Part shown: piece after piece, positions 51,646 through 60,801 of the stretch
Layout of the letters: each line of letters begins with the position of its first letter
Numbering within the stretch: position 1 is the stretch's first letter
From: Stenotrophomonas daejeonensis
GTDB taxonomy: Bacteria > Pseudomonadota > Gammaproteobacteria > Xanthomonadales > Xanthomonadaceae
Direction of reading: 5' to 3'
Assembly (NCBI RefSeq): GCF_001431505.1
Contig: NZ_LDJP01000012.1
Span: 18,120 to 82,119 of the forward strand
Length of the DNA stretch: 64,000 bases
Program-made: the position numbers and the translations under genes
The notes under the pieces: generated by a model
Seen by the model: only the letters and a program-made list of their open reading frames with translations
Told to the model about the DNA's origin: nothing
The model's database searches: none

Positions 51646-52575
51646 ATGAAGATCTTCCTTACCGGCGCCAACGGCATGGTCGGGCGCAACCTGCTGGCCG
51701 CGCCGGCCGCACATGCGCATCAGTGGCTGGCCCCCGGCCACCGGGAACTCGATCTTCTGGATGCCGGGGCCACCCGGCGCTACATCGCCCTGCACCGGCC
51801 GGACATGATCGTGCATGCGGCCGGGCGGGTGGGCGGCATCCAGGCCAACCTGCGCGCACCGGTGGGCTTTCTGCTGGACAACCTGGACATGGGCCGCAAC
51901 GTGCTGCAGGGCGCGGCCCAGGCCGGCGTTCCCCGGCTGCTCAACCTGGGCAGCAGTTGCATGTATCCCCGCGACCGGGACACAGCCTTGCGCGAGGAAG
52001 ACCTGCTGACCGGGGAACTGGAGCCAAGCAACGAAGGTTACGCGTTGGCCAAGATCACCGTGGCGCGCCTGGCGGATTACATCAACCGGGAAAACCCCGG
52101 CCTGCGTTACAAGACGCTGATTCCCTGCAACCTGTATGGCCCGCACGACAAGTTCGACCCGAGCCATTCGCACATGATCGCCGCGGTGATCCACAAGCTG
52201 CACGTGGCGAAGGTCGAGGGCGCGCCCAGCGTGGACATCTGGGGGACGGGCGAGGCGCGCCGGGAGTTCCTTTTCGTGGGCGACCTCGTGGCGGCGATCT
52301 TCAAGGCCATCGGCGACTTCGAGGGCACGCCCGAGCTGTTGAACATCGGCCTTGGCCGGGACTACACGGTGAACGAGTATTACCGCGCCGCCGCCGGGGT
52401 CATCGGTTATCGCGGCGGTTTCCGGCATGACCTGGGCAAGCCGACGGGCATGCGCCGCAAACTGTGCGATACGGCCAGGGCCACGGCCTGGGGCTGGGCG
52501 CCCGCGTGGAGCCTGGAGCAGGGCCTGCGGGAAACCTACGACCATTACCTTGCGCTTCGAGGCGAGCAAGCATGA
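51646..52575 (+). CDS. colC: GDP-L-colitose synthase-like (ColC) / GDP-fucose synthase family
   Basis: This 309-residue SDR epimerase-reductase begins KIFLTGANGMVGRNLL, with HAAGRVGGIQANLRAP, GSSCMYPRD, EGYALAKI (catalytic YxxxK) and IPCNLYGPHDKFDPSHSHMI. The family includes Fcl (GDP-L-fucose synthase) and ColC (GDP-L-colitose synthase, C5-epimerase/C4-reductase). The N-terminal GMVGRN and its place between gmd and a ColD enzyme favour ColC; activity as Fcl cannot be excluded by sequence alone. It starts 4 bp after gmd and overlaps colD by 4 bp. Confidence 0.72.
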   Translation: MKIFLTGANGMVGRNLLAAPAAHAHQWLAPGHRELDLLDAGATRRYIALHRPDMIVHAAGRVGGIQANLRAPVGFLLDNLDMGRNVLQGAAQAGVPRLLNLGSSCMYPRDRDTALREEDLLTGELEPSNEGYALAKITVARLADYINRENPGLRYKTLIPCNLYGPHDKFDPSHSHMIAAVIHKLHVAKVEGAPSVDIWGTGEARREFLFVGDLVAAIFKAIGDFEGTPELLNIGLGRDYTVNEYYRAAAGVIGYRGGFRHDLGKPTGMRRKLCDTARATAWGWAPAWSLEQGLRETYDHYLALRGEQA

Positions 52576-53732
52576 ACTATCCCCTGGCCAGCAGTACCTG
52601 GGACGAAGCGGAATACGCCGCGATCCAGCGCGTCATCCAGTCCGGCATGTTCAGCATGGGTCAGGAGGTCGCCGCCTTCGAACGCCAGTTCGCCGAATGG
52701 GCGGGCAGCCGCCATGCGGTCATGGTCAACTCGGGGTCCTCGGCGAACCTGCTCATGGTCGCCGCGCTGTTCTTCCGCAAGGACAAGCCGTTGCAGCGGG
52801 GCGACGAGGTCATCGTGCCCGCCGTCTCCTGGAGCACGACCTATTTCCCCCTCCAGCAATACGGCCTGAAGCTCAAGTTCGTCGACATCGACCGCGATAC
52901 CCTGAATTTCGACCTCGCCCAGCTGCGCGAGGCGGTCGGTACGCGAACCCGCGCCATCCTGGCGGTGAACCTGCTGGGCAACCCCAACGACTTCGCCGAG
53001 ATCGGGCGCATCATCGGCGGGCGCGACATCGTGCTGCTGGAGGACAACTGCGAATCCATGGGCGCGGTCTTCGCCGGCCGGCAGGCGGGCACCCACGGCG
53101 TGATGGGCAGTTTCAGCAGCTTCTTCAGCCATCACATCTCGACGATGGAAGGTGGCCTGGTCGTCACCGACGACGAGGAGCTCCACCAGATCATGCTGTG
53201 CCTGCGCGCGCACGGCTGGACGCGCAACCTGCCGCGGCACAACCTCGTGTGCGGGGAAAAGAGCGATGACCCCTTCGAGGAAGCCTTCCGCTTCGTGCTG
53301 CCGGGGTACAACCTGCGCCCGCTGGAAATGAGCGGCGCCATCGGCCAGGAGCAACTGAAGAAATTGCCGGGGATGATCGCCGCGCGGCGCGACAATGCTC
53401 GGGTGTTCGTCGAGCTTTTCGGCGCGCACCCGTGGCTGCGCATCCAGAAGGAAACCGGGCAGAGCAGTTGGTTTGGCTTCGCCCTCGTATTGACCGAAGA
53501 TGCGCCGCTGTCGCGCGCCGAGCTGATGGGCAGGCTGGCGGCGGGCGGCGTCGACGTGCGCCCCGTGGTGGCGGGGAATTTCGCCAAGAACGAAGCGCTC
53601 AAGTGGTTCGATTATTCGGTGCATGGCCATTTGGCGAATGCCGAATGCATAGACGGGCGCGGGTTCTTCGTCGGCAACCATCATTACCCCCTGCACGACC
53701 AACTGCGCCACTTGCGGGCACTGGCAGGCTGA
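52572..53732 (+). CDS. colD: GDP-4-keto-6-deoxy-D-mannose 3-dehydratase (ColD)
   Basis: This 386-residue PLP-fold enzyme of the DegT family starts NYPLASSTWDEAEYAAIQ and has VPAVSWSTTYFPLQQYGL, LNLLGNPNDFAEIGRIIGG-type segments and, at the usual Schiff-base Lys, a His: SFSSFFSHHISTMEGG. This Lys-to-His change is the hallmark of ColD, which removes the C3 hydroxyl using PMP and glutamate rather than transaminating. The whole length matches E. coli O55/O111 ColD as I remember it. Together with gmd and ColC it predicts GDP-L-colitose. Last gene of the island. Confidence 0.88.
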   Translation: MNYPLASSTWDEAEYAAIQRVIQSGMFSMGQEVAAFERQFAEWAGSRHAVMVNSGSSANLLMVAALFFRKDKPLQRGDEVIVPAVSWSTTYFPLQQYGLKLKFVDIDRDTLNFDLAQLREAVGTRTRAILAVNLLGNPNDFAEIGRIIGGRDIVLLEDNCESMGAVFAGRQAGTHGVMGSFSSFFSHHISTMEGGLVVTDDEELHQIMLCLRAHGWTRNLPRHNLVCGEKSDDPFEEAFRFVLPGYNLRPLEMSGAIGQEQLKKLPGMIAARRDNARVFVELFGAHPWLRIQKETGQSSWFGFALVLTEDAPLSRAELMGRLAAGGVDVRPVVAGNFAKNEALKWFDYSVHGHLANAECIDGRGFFVGNHHYPLHDQLRHLRALAG

Positions 53733-53900
53733 ACCCGGGCAGGTTGCCATGCATCCTGGATGTCCTGGGTGCTGACCAAATACCTGCGATGCCTGATTCG
53801 CCCCCTCCCACGATGGAACGTCCGCCGGAAAACCGTCACGCCGGGGCCGGAAATCAGGAGTAAGGTGGCGCCACTGTTCATCTGCCCGGTATCGCGGTTC

Positions 53901-53915
53901 CGGCACGGGTCTTGC
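53901..53915 (+). promoter_or_regulatory. Sigma-54 promoter of the fliE operon
   Basis: CGGCACG (53901-53907), GGTC, TTGC (53912-53915) differs from the consensus at one base with exact spacing, 41 bp before fliE. It marks the end of the island transcript and the start of the fliE-K unit. The rest of the 224-bp colD-fliE gap shows no gene. Confidence 0.85.
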
Positions 53916-53956
53916 AGATGAACAGGCAGGCAACCTCCTGCCCTGGAAATCCGGCG

Positions 53957-54322
53957 ATGTCCCACTCCGTCAACTCGATCCTGTCCCAGATCCGCAGCTA
54001 CCAGTCGCAGGTGGCGCAGGCCGCGCCGACCGGCGATGTGGCGCGCGGCAACGCCATCGGCGGGCTGGGCGGGTTGGCCGGTACCCAGCCCACCGCCGCG
54101 CCCAGCTTCAGCCAGACCCTGCAGGGCGCGCTGGCCGGGGTCAACCAGGCCCAGCAGACCTCCAGCACGCTGGCCGCCGCGTTCGAGCGCGGCGACCCCA
54201 ATGCCGATCTGGCCCGGGTCATGGTCGCCTCGCAACAATCCCAGCTGGCGTTCCGCGCCACCGTCGAAGTCCGCAACCGTCTCGTCCAGGCCTACCAGGA
54301 CGTGATGAACATGCCGCTGTAA
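53957..54322 (+). CDS. fliE: Flagellar hook-basal body protein FliE
   Basis: This 121-residue export-gate/rod junction protein has the FliE C-terminal signature LARVMVASQQSQLAFRATVEVRN (in part), ending in AYQDVMNMPL. The start at 53957 is chosen because the longer frame begins inside the sigma-54 -12 element. First gene of the fliE-F-G-H-I-J-K unit; fliF starts 13 bp downstream. Confidence 0.93.
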   Translation: MSHSVNSILSQIRSYQSQVAQAAPTGDVARGNAIGGLGGLAGTQPTAAPSFSQTLQGALAGVNQAQQTSSTLAAAFERGDPNADLARVMVASQQSQLAFRATVEVRNRLVQAYQDVMNMPL

Positions 54323-54335
54323 GGAATAGCCCGCC

Positions 54336-55991
54336 ATGCCACTCGCGTTGTCCAGTGAGACGTTCAATTCGGAAAAGGCCGGCGCCTGGTTCGACCGGCT
54401 GCAGAGCCTGCAGATCACCCGTCGGCTCGGGCTGATGGCGATGATCACCATTGCCGTCGCGGCCGGCCTGTTCGTGTTCTTCTGGGCGCAGAAGCCGGCG
54501 ATGGTGCCGCTCTACACCGGGCTGGACCAGAAGGCCACCGCCGAGGCCACCGACCTGCTGCGCACCGCGCAGATCCCGTTCGAGCTGGACGCGGTCACCG
54601 GCGCGATCAGCGTGCCGGAAAAGAACGTCCACGACGCCCGCCTGAAGCTGGCCGGCTCCGGCCTGACCGACAGCGGTCGGCTCGGCTTCGAGCTGATGGA
54701 ACGCGACCCTGGCTTCGGCGTCAGCCAGTTCGTCGAGAACGCGCGCTACCAGCACGCGCTGGAAACCGAGCTGGTGCGCACCATCACCACGCTGCGCCCG
54801 GTGCGCGACGCGCGCGTGCACCTTGCCATCCCCAAGCCCAGCGCCTTCACCCGCCAGCGCGACGTCGCCAGCGCCTCGGTGGTGCTGGAACTGCGCGGCG
54901 GCCAGCAGCTGGAGCGCAACCAGGTCGATGCCATCGTGCACATGGTCGCCTCCAGCATCCCCGACCTGGCCCCCGAGCGCGTCACCGTGGTCGACCAGAG
55001 CGGGCGCATGCTGACCATCGCCGACCCGAACAGCGACGCGGCGCTCAACGCCGCCCAGTTCGACCAGGTGCGGCGGCTGGAGACCTCCTACAACCAACGC
55101 ATCCGCGAGCTGCTGGAACCGATGACCGGGCAGGGCCGGGTCAACCCGGAAGTCAGCGTCGACATGGATTTCTCGGTCACCGAGGAAGCCCGCGAGCTGT
55201 ACAACGGCGAACCGCAGAAAGTGCGCAGCGAGCAGATCAGCGAGAACACCAGCACCACGCAGGGGCCGCAGGGCGTGCCCGGCGCGGCCAGCAATACCCC
55301 CCCCGGCCCCGGCGCTGCCCCGGCCACCGCGGCCACGCCCACCGAGACCAGCAAGAACGCCACCCGCAACTACGAGCTGGACCGCACCCTGCAGCACACC
55401 CGCCAGCCGGCCGGCCGGGTCAGGCGCGTGTCGGTGGCGGTGCTGGTGGACCACGTGCCGCGCCCCGGCGCCAACGGCAAGCTCAGCGACCAGCCGCTGA
55501 GCGCGGCCGAGCTGACCCGCGTGGAAGCGCTGGTCAAGCAGGCGGTGGGCTTCGACGCCGAGCGCGGCGATACCGTGTCGGTGATGAACGCCCCGTTCGT
55601 GCGCGACACCGTGCCGGTCGAGGAGCCGGTGTGGTGGCAGCAGTGGTGGGAGAACCCGCAGGTACGCGACGCCCTGCGCCTGGTGCTCGGCGCGGTGGTG
55701 CTGCTGGCGCTGCTGTTCGGCGTGCTGCGCCCGGCCCTGCGCCAGATCGCCGGCCCGCCGAGGAAAGGCCCGATGATCGGCGAGGACCCGCTCAGCGCCA
55801 ACGTGCAGGTGGTCGAGGACGAGGACGGCCTGCCGGTGATGTCCGAGGACCAGCTGCAACTGGGCGCGGCCTCGCCGCTGGCGCTGCCGCTGGACGCCTA
55901 CGAAGAACGCGTGCGCATGGCGCGCGAGGCGGTCAAGACCGACTCCAAGCGCGTGGCGCAGGTGGTGAGGGGATGGGTGGCCAATGATTGA
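54336..55991 (+). CDS. fliF: Flagellar MS-ring protein FliF
   Basis: This 551-residue inner-membrane ring protein has TM1 at about residues 33-51 (MITIAVAAGLFVFFWA), the YscJ-like ring-building motif LVPLYTGLDQKATAEAT-type segment, RVHLAIPKPSAFTRQRD, a Pro/Ala-rich loop (about 310-345), TM2 at about 448-468 (LRLVLGAVVLLALLFGV) and a C-terminal FliG-binding tail. Length is normal. Its stop overlaps fliG by 8 bp. Confidence 0.97.
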   Translation: MPLALSSETFNSEKAGAWFDRLQSLQITRRLGLMAMITIAVAAGLFVFFWAQKPAMVPLYTGLDQKATAEATDLLRTAQIPFELDAVTGAISVPEKNVHDARLKLAGSGLTDSGRLGFELMERDPGFGVSQFVENARYQHALETELVRTITTLRPVRDARVHLAIPKPSAFTRQRDVASASVVLELRGGQQLERNQVDAIVHMVASSIPDLAPERVTVVDQSGRMLTIADPNSDAALNAAQFDQVRRLETSYNQRIRELLEPMTGQGRVNPEVSVDMDFSVTEEARELYNGEPQKVRSEQISENTSTTQGPQGVPGAASNTPPGPGAAPATAATPTETSKNATRNYELDRTLQHTRQPAGRVRRVSVAVLVDHVPRPGANGKLSDQPLSAAELTRVEALVKQAVGFDAERGDTVSVMNAPFVRDTVPVEEPVWWQQWWENPQVRDALRLVLGAVVLLALLFGVLRPALRQIAGPPRKGPMIGEDPLSANVQVVEDEDGLPVMSEDQLQLGAASPLALPLDAYEERVRMAREAVKTDSKRVAQVVRGWVAND

Positions 55992-56994
55992 CAACACCGT
56001 CAATCCGATGACGGGCGTGCAACGCGCCGCGGTGCTGCTGCTGTCGCTGGGCGAGGCCGACGCCGCCGAGGTGCTGCGCCACATGGAGCCCAAGGAGGTG
56101 CAGAAGATCGGCATCGCCATGGCCACCCTCAGCGACGTCAGCCGCGAGCAGGTACAGCAGGTGATGGACGACTTCGGCGCCGAGCTGGGCAGCAAGACCT
56201 CGCTGAGCGTCGGTTCGGACGACTACATCCGCAACATGCTGGTGCAGGCGCTGGGCAGCGAGAAGGCCAACAGCCTGATCGACCGCATCCTGCTCGGCCG
56301 CAACACCACCGGGCTGGACACGCTGAAGTGGATGGACCCGCGCTCGGTCGCCGACCTGGTGCGCAACGAGCACCCGCAGATCATCGCCATCGTCATGTCG
56401 CACCTGGAGCCGGACCAGGCCGCCGAATCGCTGAAGCTGCTGCCCGAGCGCACCCGCGTGGACGTGCTGCTGCGCATCGCCACGCTCGACGGCATCCCGC
56501 CCAACGCGCTGAACGAACTGAACGAGATCATGGAGCGCCAGTTCGCCGGCAACCAGAACCTGAAGTCGTCCAGCATCGGCGGCGTGCAATGCGCGGCCAG
56601 CATCCTCAACTTCATGGACAGCGGCCAGGACCAGGCCATCCTCGGCGCCATCGCCCAGATCGACGCGCCGCTGGGCGGCCGCATCCAGGACCTGATGTTC
56701 GTGTTCGACGACCTGGTGGACCTGGACGACCGCGAGATGCAGCTGGTGCTGCGCGAGGTCAGCGGCGAGCGCCTCGGCCTGGCCCTGCGTGGCGCCGACA
56801 TCAAGGTGCGCGACAAGATCACCCGCAACATGTCCCAGCGCGCGGCCGAGATCCTGCTCGAAGACATGGAAGCGCGCGGTCCGGTGCGCCTGTCCGACGT
56901 GGAGGCGGCGCAGCGCGAGATCCTCGCCATCGTCAAGCGCATGGCCGATGAAGGCACGGTCAGCATCGGCGGCAGCACGGAGGCGATGCTGTGA
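55984..56994 (+). CDS. fliG: Flagellar motor switch protein FliG
   Basis: This 336-residue C-ring protein links FliF to FliM and carries torque residues. N-terminal GVQRAAVLLLSLGEADAAEVL binds FliF, the middle EHPQIIAIVMSHL (EHPQ) binds FliM, and the C-terminal charged helix includes DDLVDLDDREMQLVLREV. Its stop overlaps fliH by 4 bp. Confidence 0.97.
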   Translation: MIDNTVNPMTGVQRAAVLLLSLGEADAAEVLRHMEPKEVQKIGIAMATLSDVSREQVQQVMDDFGAELGSKTSLSVGSDDYIRNMLVQALGSEKANSLIDRILLGRNTTGLDTLKWMDPRSVADLVRNEHPQIIAIVMSHLEPDQAAESLKLLPERTRVDVLLRIATLDGIPPNALNELNEIMERQFAGNQNLKSSSIGGVQCAASILNFMDSGQDQAILGAIAQIDAPLGGRIQDLMFVFDDLVDLDDREMQLVLREVSGERLGLALRGADIKVRDKITRNMSQRAAEILLEDMEARGPVRLSDVEAAQREILAIVKRMADEGTVSIGGSTEAML

Positions 56995-57623
56995 GCGGCG
57001 TCGTGCGCTGGGTCGCACCGGACCTCACCGCCCCCGAGCCGGGCGTGGCGGAGCCGGACGAGGTGCGCCCGCCCGCGCCCGTCGAACCGCCGCCGCCCCC
57101 GCTGCAACTGCCGACGCTGCAGGAAATCCAGGCCATCCAGGACGCCGCCCGGCAGGAGGGCCTCGAACAGGGTCGCGCCGAAGGCCATGCCCAGGGGCAG
57201 GCCGAAGTACGCCGGCTCACCGCGCAGATCGAGGGCATCCTCGACAACTTCGGCCGCCCGCTGGTGCGGCTGGAGGACGAAGTGGTGGCCGCGCTGGGCG
57301 AACTGGCGGTACGCATCGCCGGCCACCTGGTCGGCCGCGCCTACGAGGCCGAACCGGCGCTGCTGCGCGACCTGGTCGGCGAAGCGCTCGATGCCGTCGG
57401 CGGCAGCAGCCGCGACGTCGAAGTGCGCCTGCACCCGGACGACATCGCCGCGCTGGCGCCGCTGCTGTCGCTCGCGCCCGGCCAGCGGCTGAGCCCGGAC
57501 CCGGGCCTGAGCCGCGGCGACCTGCGCGTGCACGCCGAAAGCGTGCGCATCGACGGCACCCTCGACGCGCGCCTGCGCGCGGCATTGTCGACGGTGATGC
57601 GCAAGGCCGGGGCCACCTCATGA
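56991..57623 (+). CDS. fliH: Flagellar export ATPase regulator FliH
   Basis: This 210-residue stator-like protein inhibits and positions FliI. It has a Pro-rich N-terminus, a coiled coil with DAARQEGLEQGRAEGHAQGQ (Gly-spaced repeats typical of FliH) and a C-terminal domain binding FliI. The start is GTG 56991 within GTGA overlapping the fliG stop; ATGA coupling follows to fliI. Confidence 0.92.
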   Translation: MSGVVRWVAPDLTAPEPGVAEPDEVRPPAPVEPPPPPLQLPTLQEIQAIQDAARQEGLEQGRAEGHAQGQAEVRRLTAQIEGILDNFGRPLVRLEDEVVAALGELAVRIAGHLVGRAYEAEPALLRDLVGEALDAVGGSSRDVEVRLHPDDIAALAPLLSLAPGQRLSPDPGLSRGDLRVHAESVRIDGTLDARLRAALSTVMRKAGATS

Positions 57624-58999
57624 ACAGTGCCGCGCCCCTGCCCTCGGACTGGGCCGCCGCGCGCAACCTGCGGCTGGCCGCGCGGCTGGACGCCATCGCG
57701 CTGGACGCCGGCCACGGCCGCGGCCTGATCCGCGAAGGCGTGCTGCGCCGCGCGGTCGGCCTGACCCTGGAAGCGGTGGGCTGCGAAGCGCCGATGGGCG
57801 CCACCTGCAAGGTCGAGGTGGCCGATGGCTGGGTCGATGCCGAGGTGGTCGGCTTCGCCAGCGACCGCACCTACCTGATGCCCAGCGCCGAGCTGTACGG
57901 CCTGCTGCCCAACGCACGGGTGGTGCCCTCCTACCGCCGCGGCGGCGTCGAGGTCGGCGAAGGCCTGCTCGGCCGCGTCATCGACAGCGACGGCGTGCCG
58001 CTGGATGGCAAGGGCCCGATCCGCGCCGAAGGCAGCGCCAGCATGGCCGGCGCCTCGATCAACCCGCTGGCGCGCGAACCCATCATCCAGCCGCTGGACG
58101 TGGGCGTGCGCGCGATCAACGCGCTGCTGCCGATCGGCCGTGGCCAGCGCGTGGGCCTGTTCGCCGGCTCCGGCGTCGGCAAATCGACGCTGCTGGGCAT
58201 GATGACCCGCTTCACCTCGGCCGACGTGATCGTCGTCGGCCTGATCGGCGAGCGCGGCCGCGAAGTGCGCGATTTCGTCGAAACCACATTGGGCGAGGAA
58301 GGCCTGCGCCGCGCCGTGGTCGTCGCCGCCCCGGCCGACCGGCCGCCGCTGGCGCGCCTGCACGGCGCCTACCGCGCCACCGCCATCGCCGAGTGGTTCC
58401 GCGACCAGGGCCTGAACGTACTGCTGCTGATGGATTCGCTGACCCGCTTCGCCCAGGCCCAGCGCGAGATCGGCCTGTCGGTGGGCGAACCGCCGACCAC
58501 CCGCGGCTACCCGCCCAGCGTGTTCGCCAAGCTGCCGGCGCTGGTCGAACGCGCCGGCAACGGCGCCAAGGGCCGCGGCTCGATCACCGCCTTCTACACC
58601 GTGCTCACCGAGGGCGACGACCCGCAGGACCCGATCGCCGACGCCGCCCGCGCCATCCTCGACGGCCACATCCTGCTCTCGCGCCGCGTCGCCGACTCCG
58701 GCCTGTACCCGGCCATCGATGTCGAATCCTCGGTCAGCCGCGTGGTCCAGGACATCGCCGACGACGCCTGGCGCGCCCGCATCCGCAAGCTCAAGCGGCT
58801 GGTGGCGGCGTATTCTTCCAACCGCGACCTGATCGCCATCGGCGCCTACCAGCGCGGCAACGACCCGGCCACCGACGAAGCGCTGGAGCGCTGGCCGGAA
58901 ATCCTCGACTTCCTCGGCCAGGACGTCAGCCTGGCCGCCGATCTGCCCCACAGCCTTGCCGCACTGAAACAACTGGTCGAAAGCGAGAACGTCCCATGA
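57620..58999 (+). CDS. fliI: Flagellum-specific ATPase FliI
   Basis: This 459-residue F1-beta-like ATPase energises flagellar protein export. Walker A is GSGVGKSTLLGMM, then LIGERGREVRDF, Walker B LLLMDSLTRFAQAQREI and GEPPTTRGYPPSVFAKLP. The start at 57620 overlaps the fliH stop (ATGA); longer frames lie inside fliH and fliG. It overlaps fliJ by 4 bp. Confidence 0.97.
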   Translation: MNSAAPLPSDWAAARNLRLAARLDAIALDAGHGRGLIREGVLRRAVGLTLEAVGCEAPMGATCKVEVADGWVDAEVVGFASDRTYLMPSAELYGLLPNARVVPSYRRGGVEVGEGLLGRVIDSDGVPLDGKGPIRAEGSASMAGASINPLAREPIIQPLDVGVRAINALLPIGRGQRVGLFAGSGVGKSTLLGMMTRFTSADVIVVGLIGERGREVRDFVETTLGEEGLRRAVVVAAPADRPPLARLHGAYRATAIAEWFRDQGLNVLLLMDSLTRFAQAQREIGLSVGEPPTTRGYPPSVFAKLPALVERAGNGAKGRGSITAFYTVLTEGDDPQDPIADAARAILDGHILLSRRVADSGLYPAIDVESSVSRVVQDIADDAWRARIRKLKRLVAAYSSNRDLIAIGAYQRGNDPATDEALERWPEILDFLGQDVSLAADLPHSLAALKQLVESENVP

Positions 59000-59469
59000 A
59001 GCAATCCCGTCGCCTGGACCCGTTGCTGCGCCGCGCGCAGGACCACGAGGACGAAGTCGCCCGTGTCCTGGCCGAGCGCCAGCAATCGCTGGACATGCAC
59101 CAATCGCGGCTGGAGGAGCTGCGCCGCTACGCCGAGGAATACGCCAACCAGCAGATGGCCAGCGCGCAGATGGCCGCGACCAGCCCGGCGCAGCTGATGA
59201 ACCGCCGCGCCTTCCTCGACCGCCTCGACAGCGCCGTGCAGCAGCAGAGCCAGACCGTGGACCACAACCGTGAGCGGGTCGATGCCGAGCGCGCGCGGCT
59301 GCTGCTGGCCAGCCGCGACAAGCAGGTGCTGGAACAGCTCGCCGCCAGCTACCGCGCGCAGGAACAGAAGGTCGAAGACCGCCGCGACCAGCGCGAGATG
59401 GACGACCTCGGCGCGCGCCGCGTGCGCCTGGCGCAGCAGGCCGCCGCCGACGAGGGCAAATCGTCATGA
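58996..59469 (+). CDS. fliJ: Flagellar export chaperone FliJ
   Basis: This 157-residue, almost entirely coiled-coil protein corresponds to the gamma-like stalk of the export ATPase. Charged heptads run through DPLLRRAQDHEDEVARVLAE and VDHNRERVDAERARLLLA. The start and stop overlap fliI and fliK by 4 bp each, as is usual. Confidence 0.93.
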   Translation: MKQSRRLDPLLRRAQDHEDEVARVLAERQQSLDMHQSRLEELRRYAEEYANQQMASAQMAATSPAQLMNRRAFLDRLDSAVQQQSQTVDHNRERVDAERARLLLASRDKQVLEQLAASYRAQEQKVEDRRDQREMDDLGARRVRLAQQAAADEGKSS

Positions 59470-60587
59470 ACGGCCTGTCCTTCCCGGTCGCCCCGGCACC
59501 GGCATCCACCGCATCCACCGCGCAGGCAACCGGCAACGGCGGCGACAAGGCCGGCGGCGATGCCTTCAAGCACCTGCTCGACGGCGCCGGCAGCCCGGCC
59601 AAGGCCGGCGGCGGCAAGGAAACCGCGGGCAAGCCGCGGCCGGCCCCCGGCCGTGCCTCCGACGCGGCCGACGACACCGCTGCCACCGAAGAAACCACCG
59701 GCAAGCCCACCGACACCGCCACGCGCGGCGACGCCGACGCCGCTGCCAACGACGACACCCCGGGCGAAGCGCCCTGGCCGCCGCCGGGCCTGCCGATGCT
59801 CGCACCGGCCGACCCGGCGCCCGCCCCCGGCGCGGATACCCAGCTCGCCGTCATCCCGGCCGTGCCCACGGCCACGAACCCAGCGCCCCCGCCGGCGGCG
59901 GAAACCGCCACGCCGGCAGCCGCCGCACCGCCGCCATTGCCCGGCGCAATGGCCGCCACCGCCACGCTGCCGGCCGCGCCCGCCGCCGAGGAGGCGGCTC
60001 CAGCCCCGGTGGCCGAGGCCTTGGCATCGCTGGCCGGCGATACCGCCGCGGCCAATGCCGACAGCGATGCCGCCCCCGCGCCCTTGCCGAGCTTCGGCCA
60101 CCTGCTGCAGGGCGCGACACCGGCACCGGTGCGGGTCGAAGCCACCCCGTTCAGCGGCGAACTGGCCAAGCCCGTTGCCGTCCACACCCCGGATTTCGAC
60201 GAGGCCATCGGTGCCCGCATCGGCTGGCTGGCCGAGCAGAAGATCGGCCATGCCCACATCCGCGTGACCCCGAACGACCTCGGGCCGGTGGAAGTGCGCC
60301 TGCAACTGGAAGGCGACCGCGTCCACGCCAGCTTCACCAGCGCCCACGCCGACGTGCGCCACGCGCTGGAGAACAGCCTGCCGAAGCTGCGCGAAATGCT
60401 TGGCGAGCAGGGCATGCAGTTGGCCCATGCCGACGTCGGCCAGCATTCGGACCCGCGCGCGAACGGCGGCGACGGACAGGCCGGGGCCGGTGGCGGCGAT
60501 GCCGAAACGGGTGCCCCGGGCACGGAGCTGCCGGCCATCACCGCGCACGGCATCCGCCTGCGGGGCCTGCTCGACGCCTATGCCTGA
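59466..60587 (+). CDS. fliK: Flagellar hook-length control protein FliK
   Basis: This 373-residue secreted ruler has a long low-complexity Ala/Pro/Thr-rich N-terminal part (about 1-210) and a conserved C-terminal Flg_hook substrate-switch domain (about 235-350) with NDLGPVEVRLQLEGDRVHAS and LPKLREMLGEQGMQL. Divergent length and composition in the ruler part are normal. Last gene of the fliE-K unit; a palindromic repeat follows. Confidence 0.92.
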   Translation: MNGLSFPVAPAPASTASTAQATGNGGDKAGGDAFKHLLDGAGSPAKAGGGKETAGKPRPAPGRASDAADDTAATEETTGKPTDTATRGDADAAANDDTPGEAPWPPPGLPMLAPADPAPAPGADTQLAVIPAVPTATNPAPPPAAETATPAAAAPPPLPGAMAATATLPAAPAAEEAAPAPVAEALASLAGDTAAANADSDAAPAPLPSFGHLLQGATPAPVRVEATPFSGELAKPVAVHTPDFDEAIGARIGWLAEQKIGHAHIRVTPNDLGPVEVRLQLEGDRVHASFTSAHADVRHALENSLPKLREMLGEQGMQLAHADVGQHSDPRANGGDGQAGAGGGDAETGAPGTELPAITAHGIRLRGLLDAYA

Positions 60588-60618
60588 GCGCATCGGTGCC
60601 CGAGGCAAGCCCCCGCAG

Positions 60619-60685
60619 GCGTGGGGCTTGCCCCACGCGGAGCACCCTCGGCAAAGCCACCATGCGGGGCCAGCCCCGCATCTAC
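60619..60685. repeat. SMAG/REP-like palindromes between fliK and fliL
   Basis: GCGTGGGGC-TT-GCCCCACGC (60619-60638) and ATGCGGGGC-CA-GCCCCGCAT-CTAC (60662-60685) separate the two sigma-54 units and may help end the fliK transcript. Confidence 0.8.
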
Positions 60686-60754
60686 AAGGGCGCACCGGCA
60701 CGGTTGCTTCCCCACTCCCGTCAAATTCCCGGCACAACTGAACGCTGGCACCTC

Positions 60755-60769
60755 CGGCACGTGTATTGC
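60755..60769 (+). promoter_or_regulatory. Sigma-54 promoter of the fliL operon
   Basis: CGGCACG (60755-60761), TGTA, TTGC (60766-60769): one mismatch to consensus, exact GG-N10-GC spacing, 33 bp before the fliL GTG. A longer open frame would start in the -12 element, so the GTG start at 60802 is preferred. Confidence 0.85.
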
Positions 60770-60801
60770 ATCCTTTCGGGAAGCACTTCAGGGAGCACAC
60801 C

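Noticed and set aside
52572..53732. Calling the last island gene an ordinary DegT aminotransferase
   Set aside because: The catalytic Lys is replaced by His in SHHISTMEGG, the ColD signature.
60766..60801. Longer FliL start at 60766 (TTG)
   Set aside because: It would begin within the sigma-54 -12 element; GTG 60802 has a proper ribosome site.
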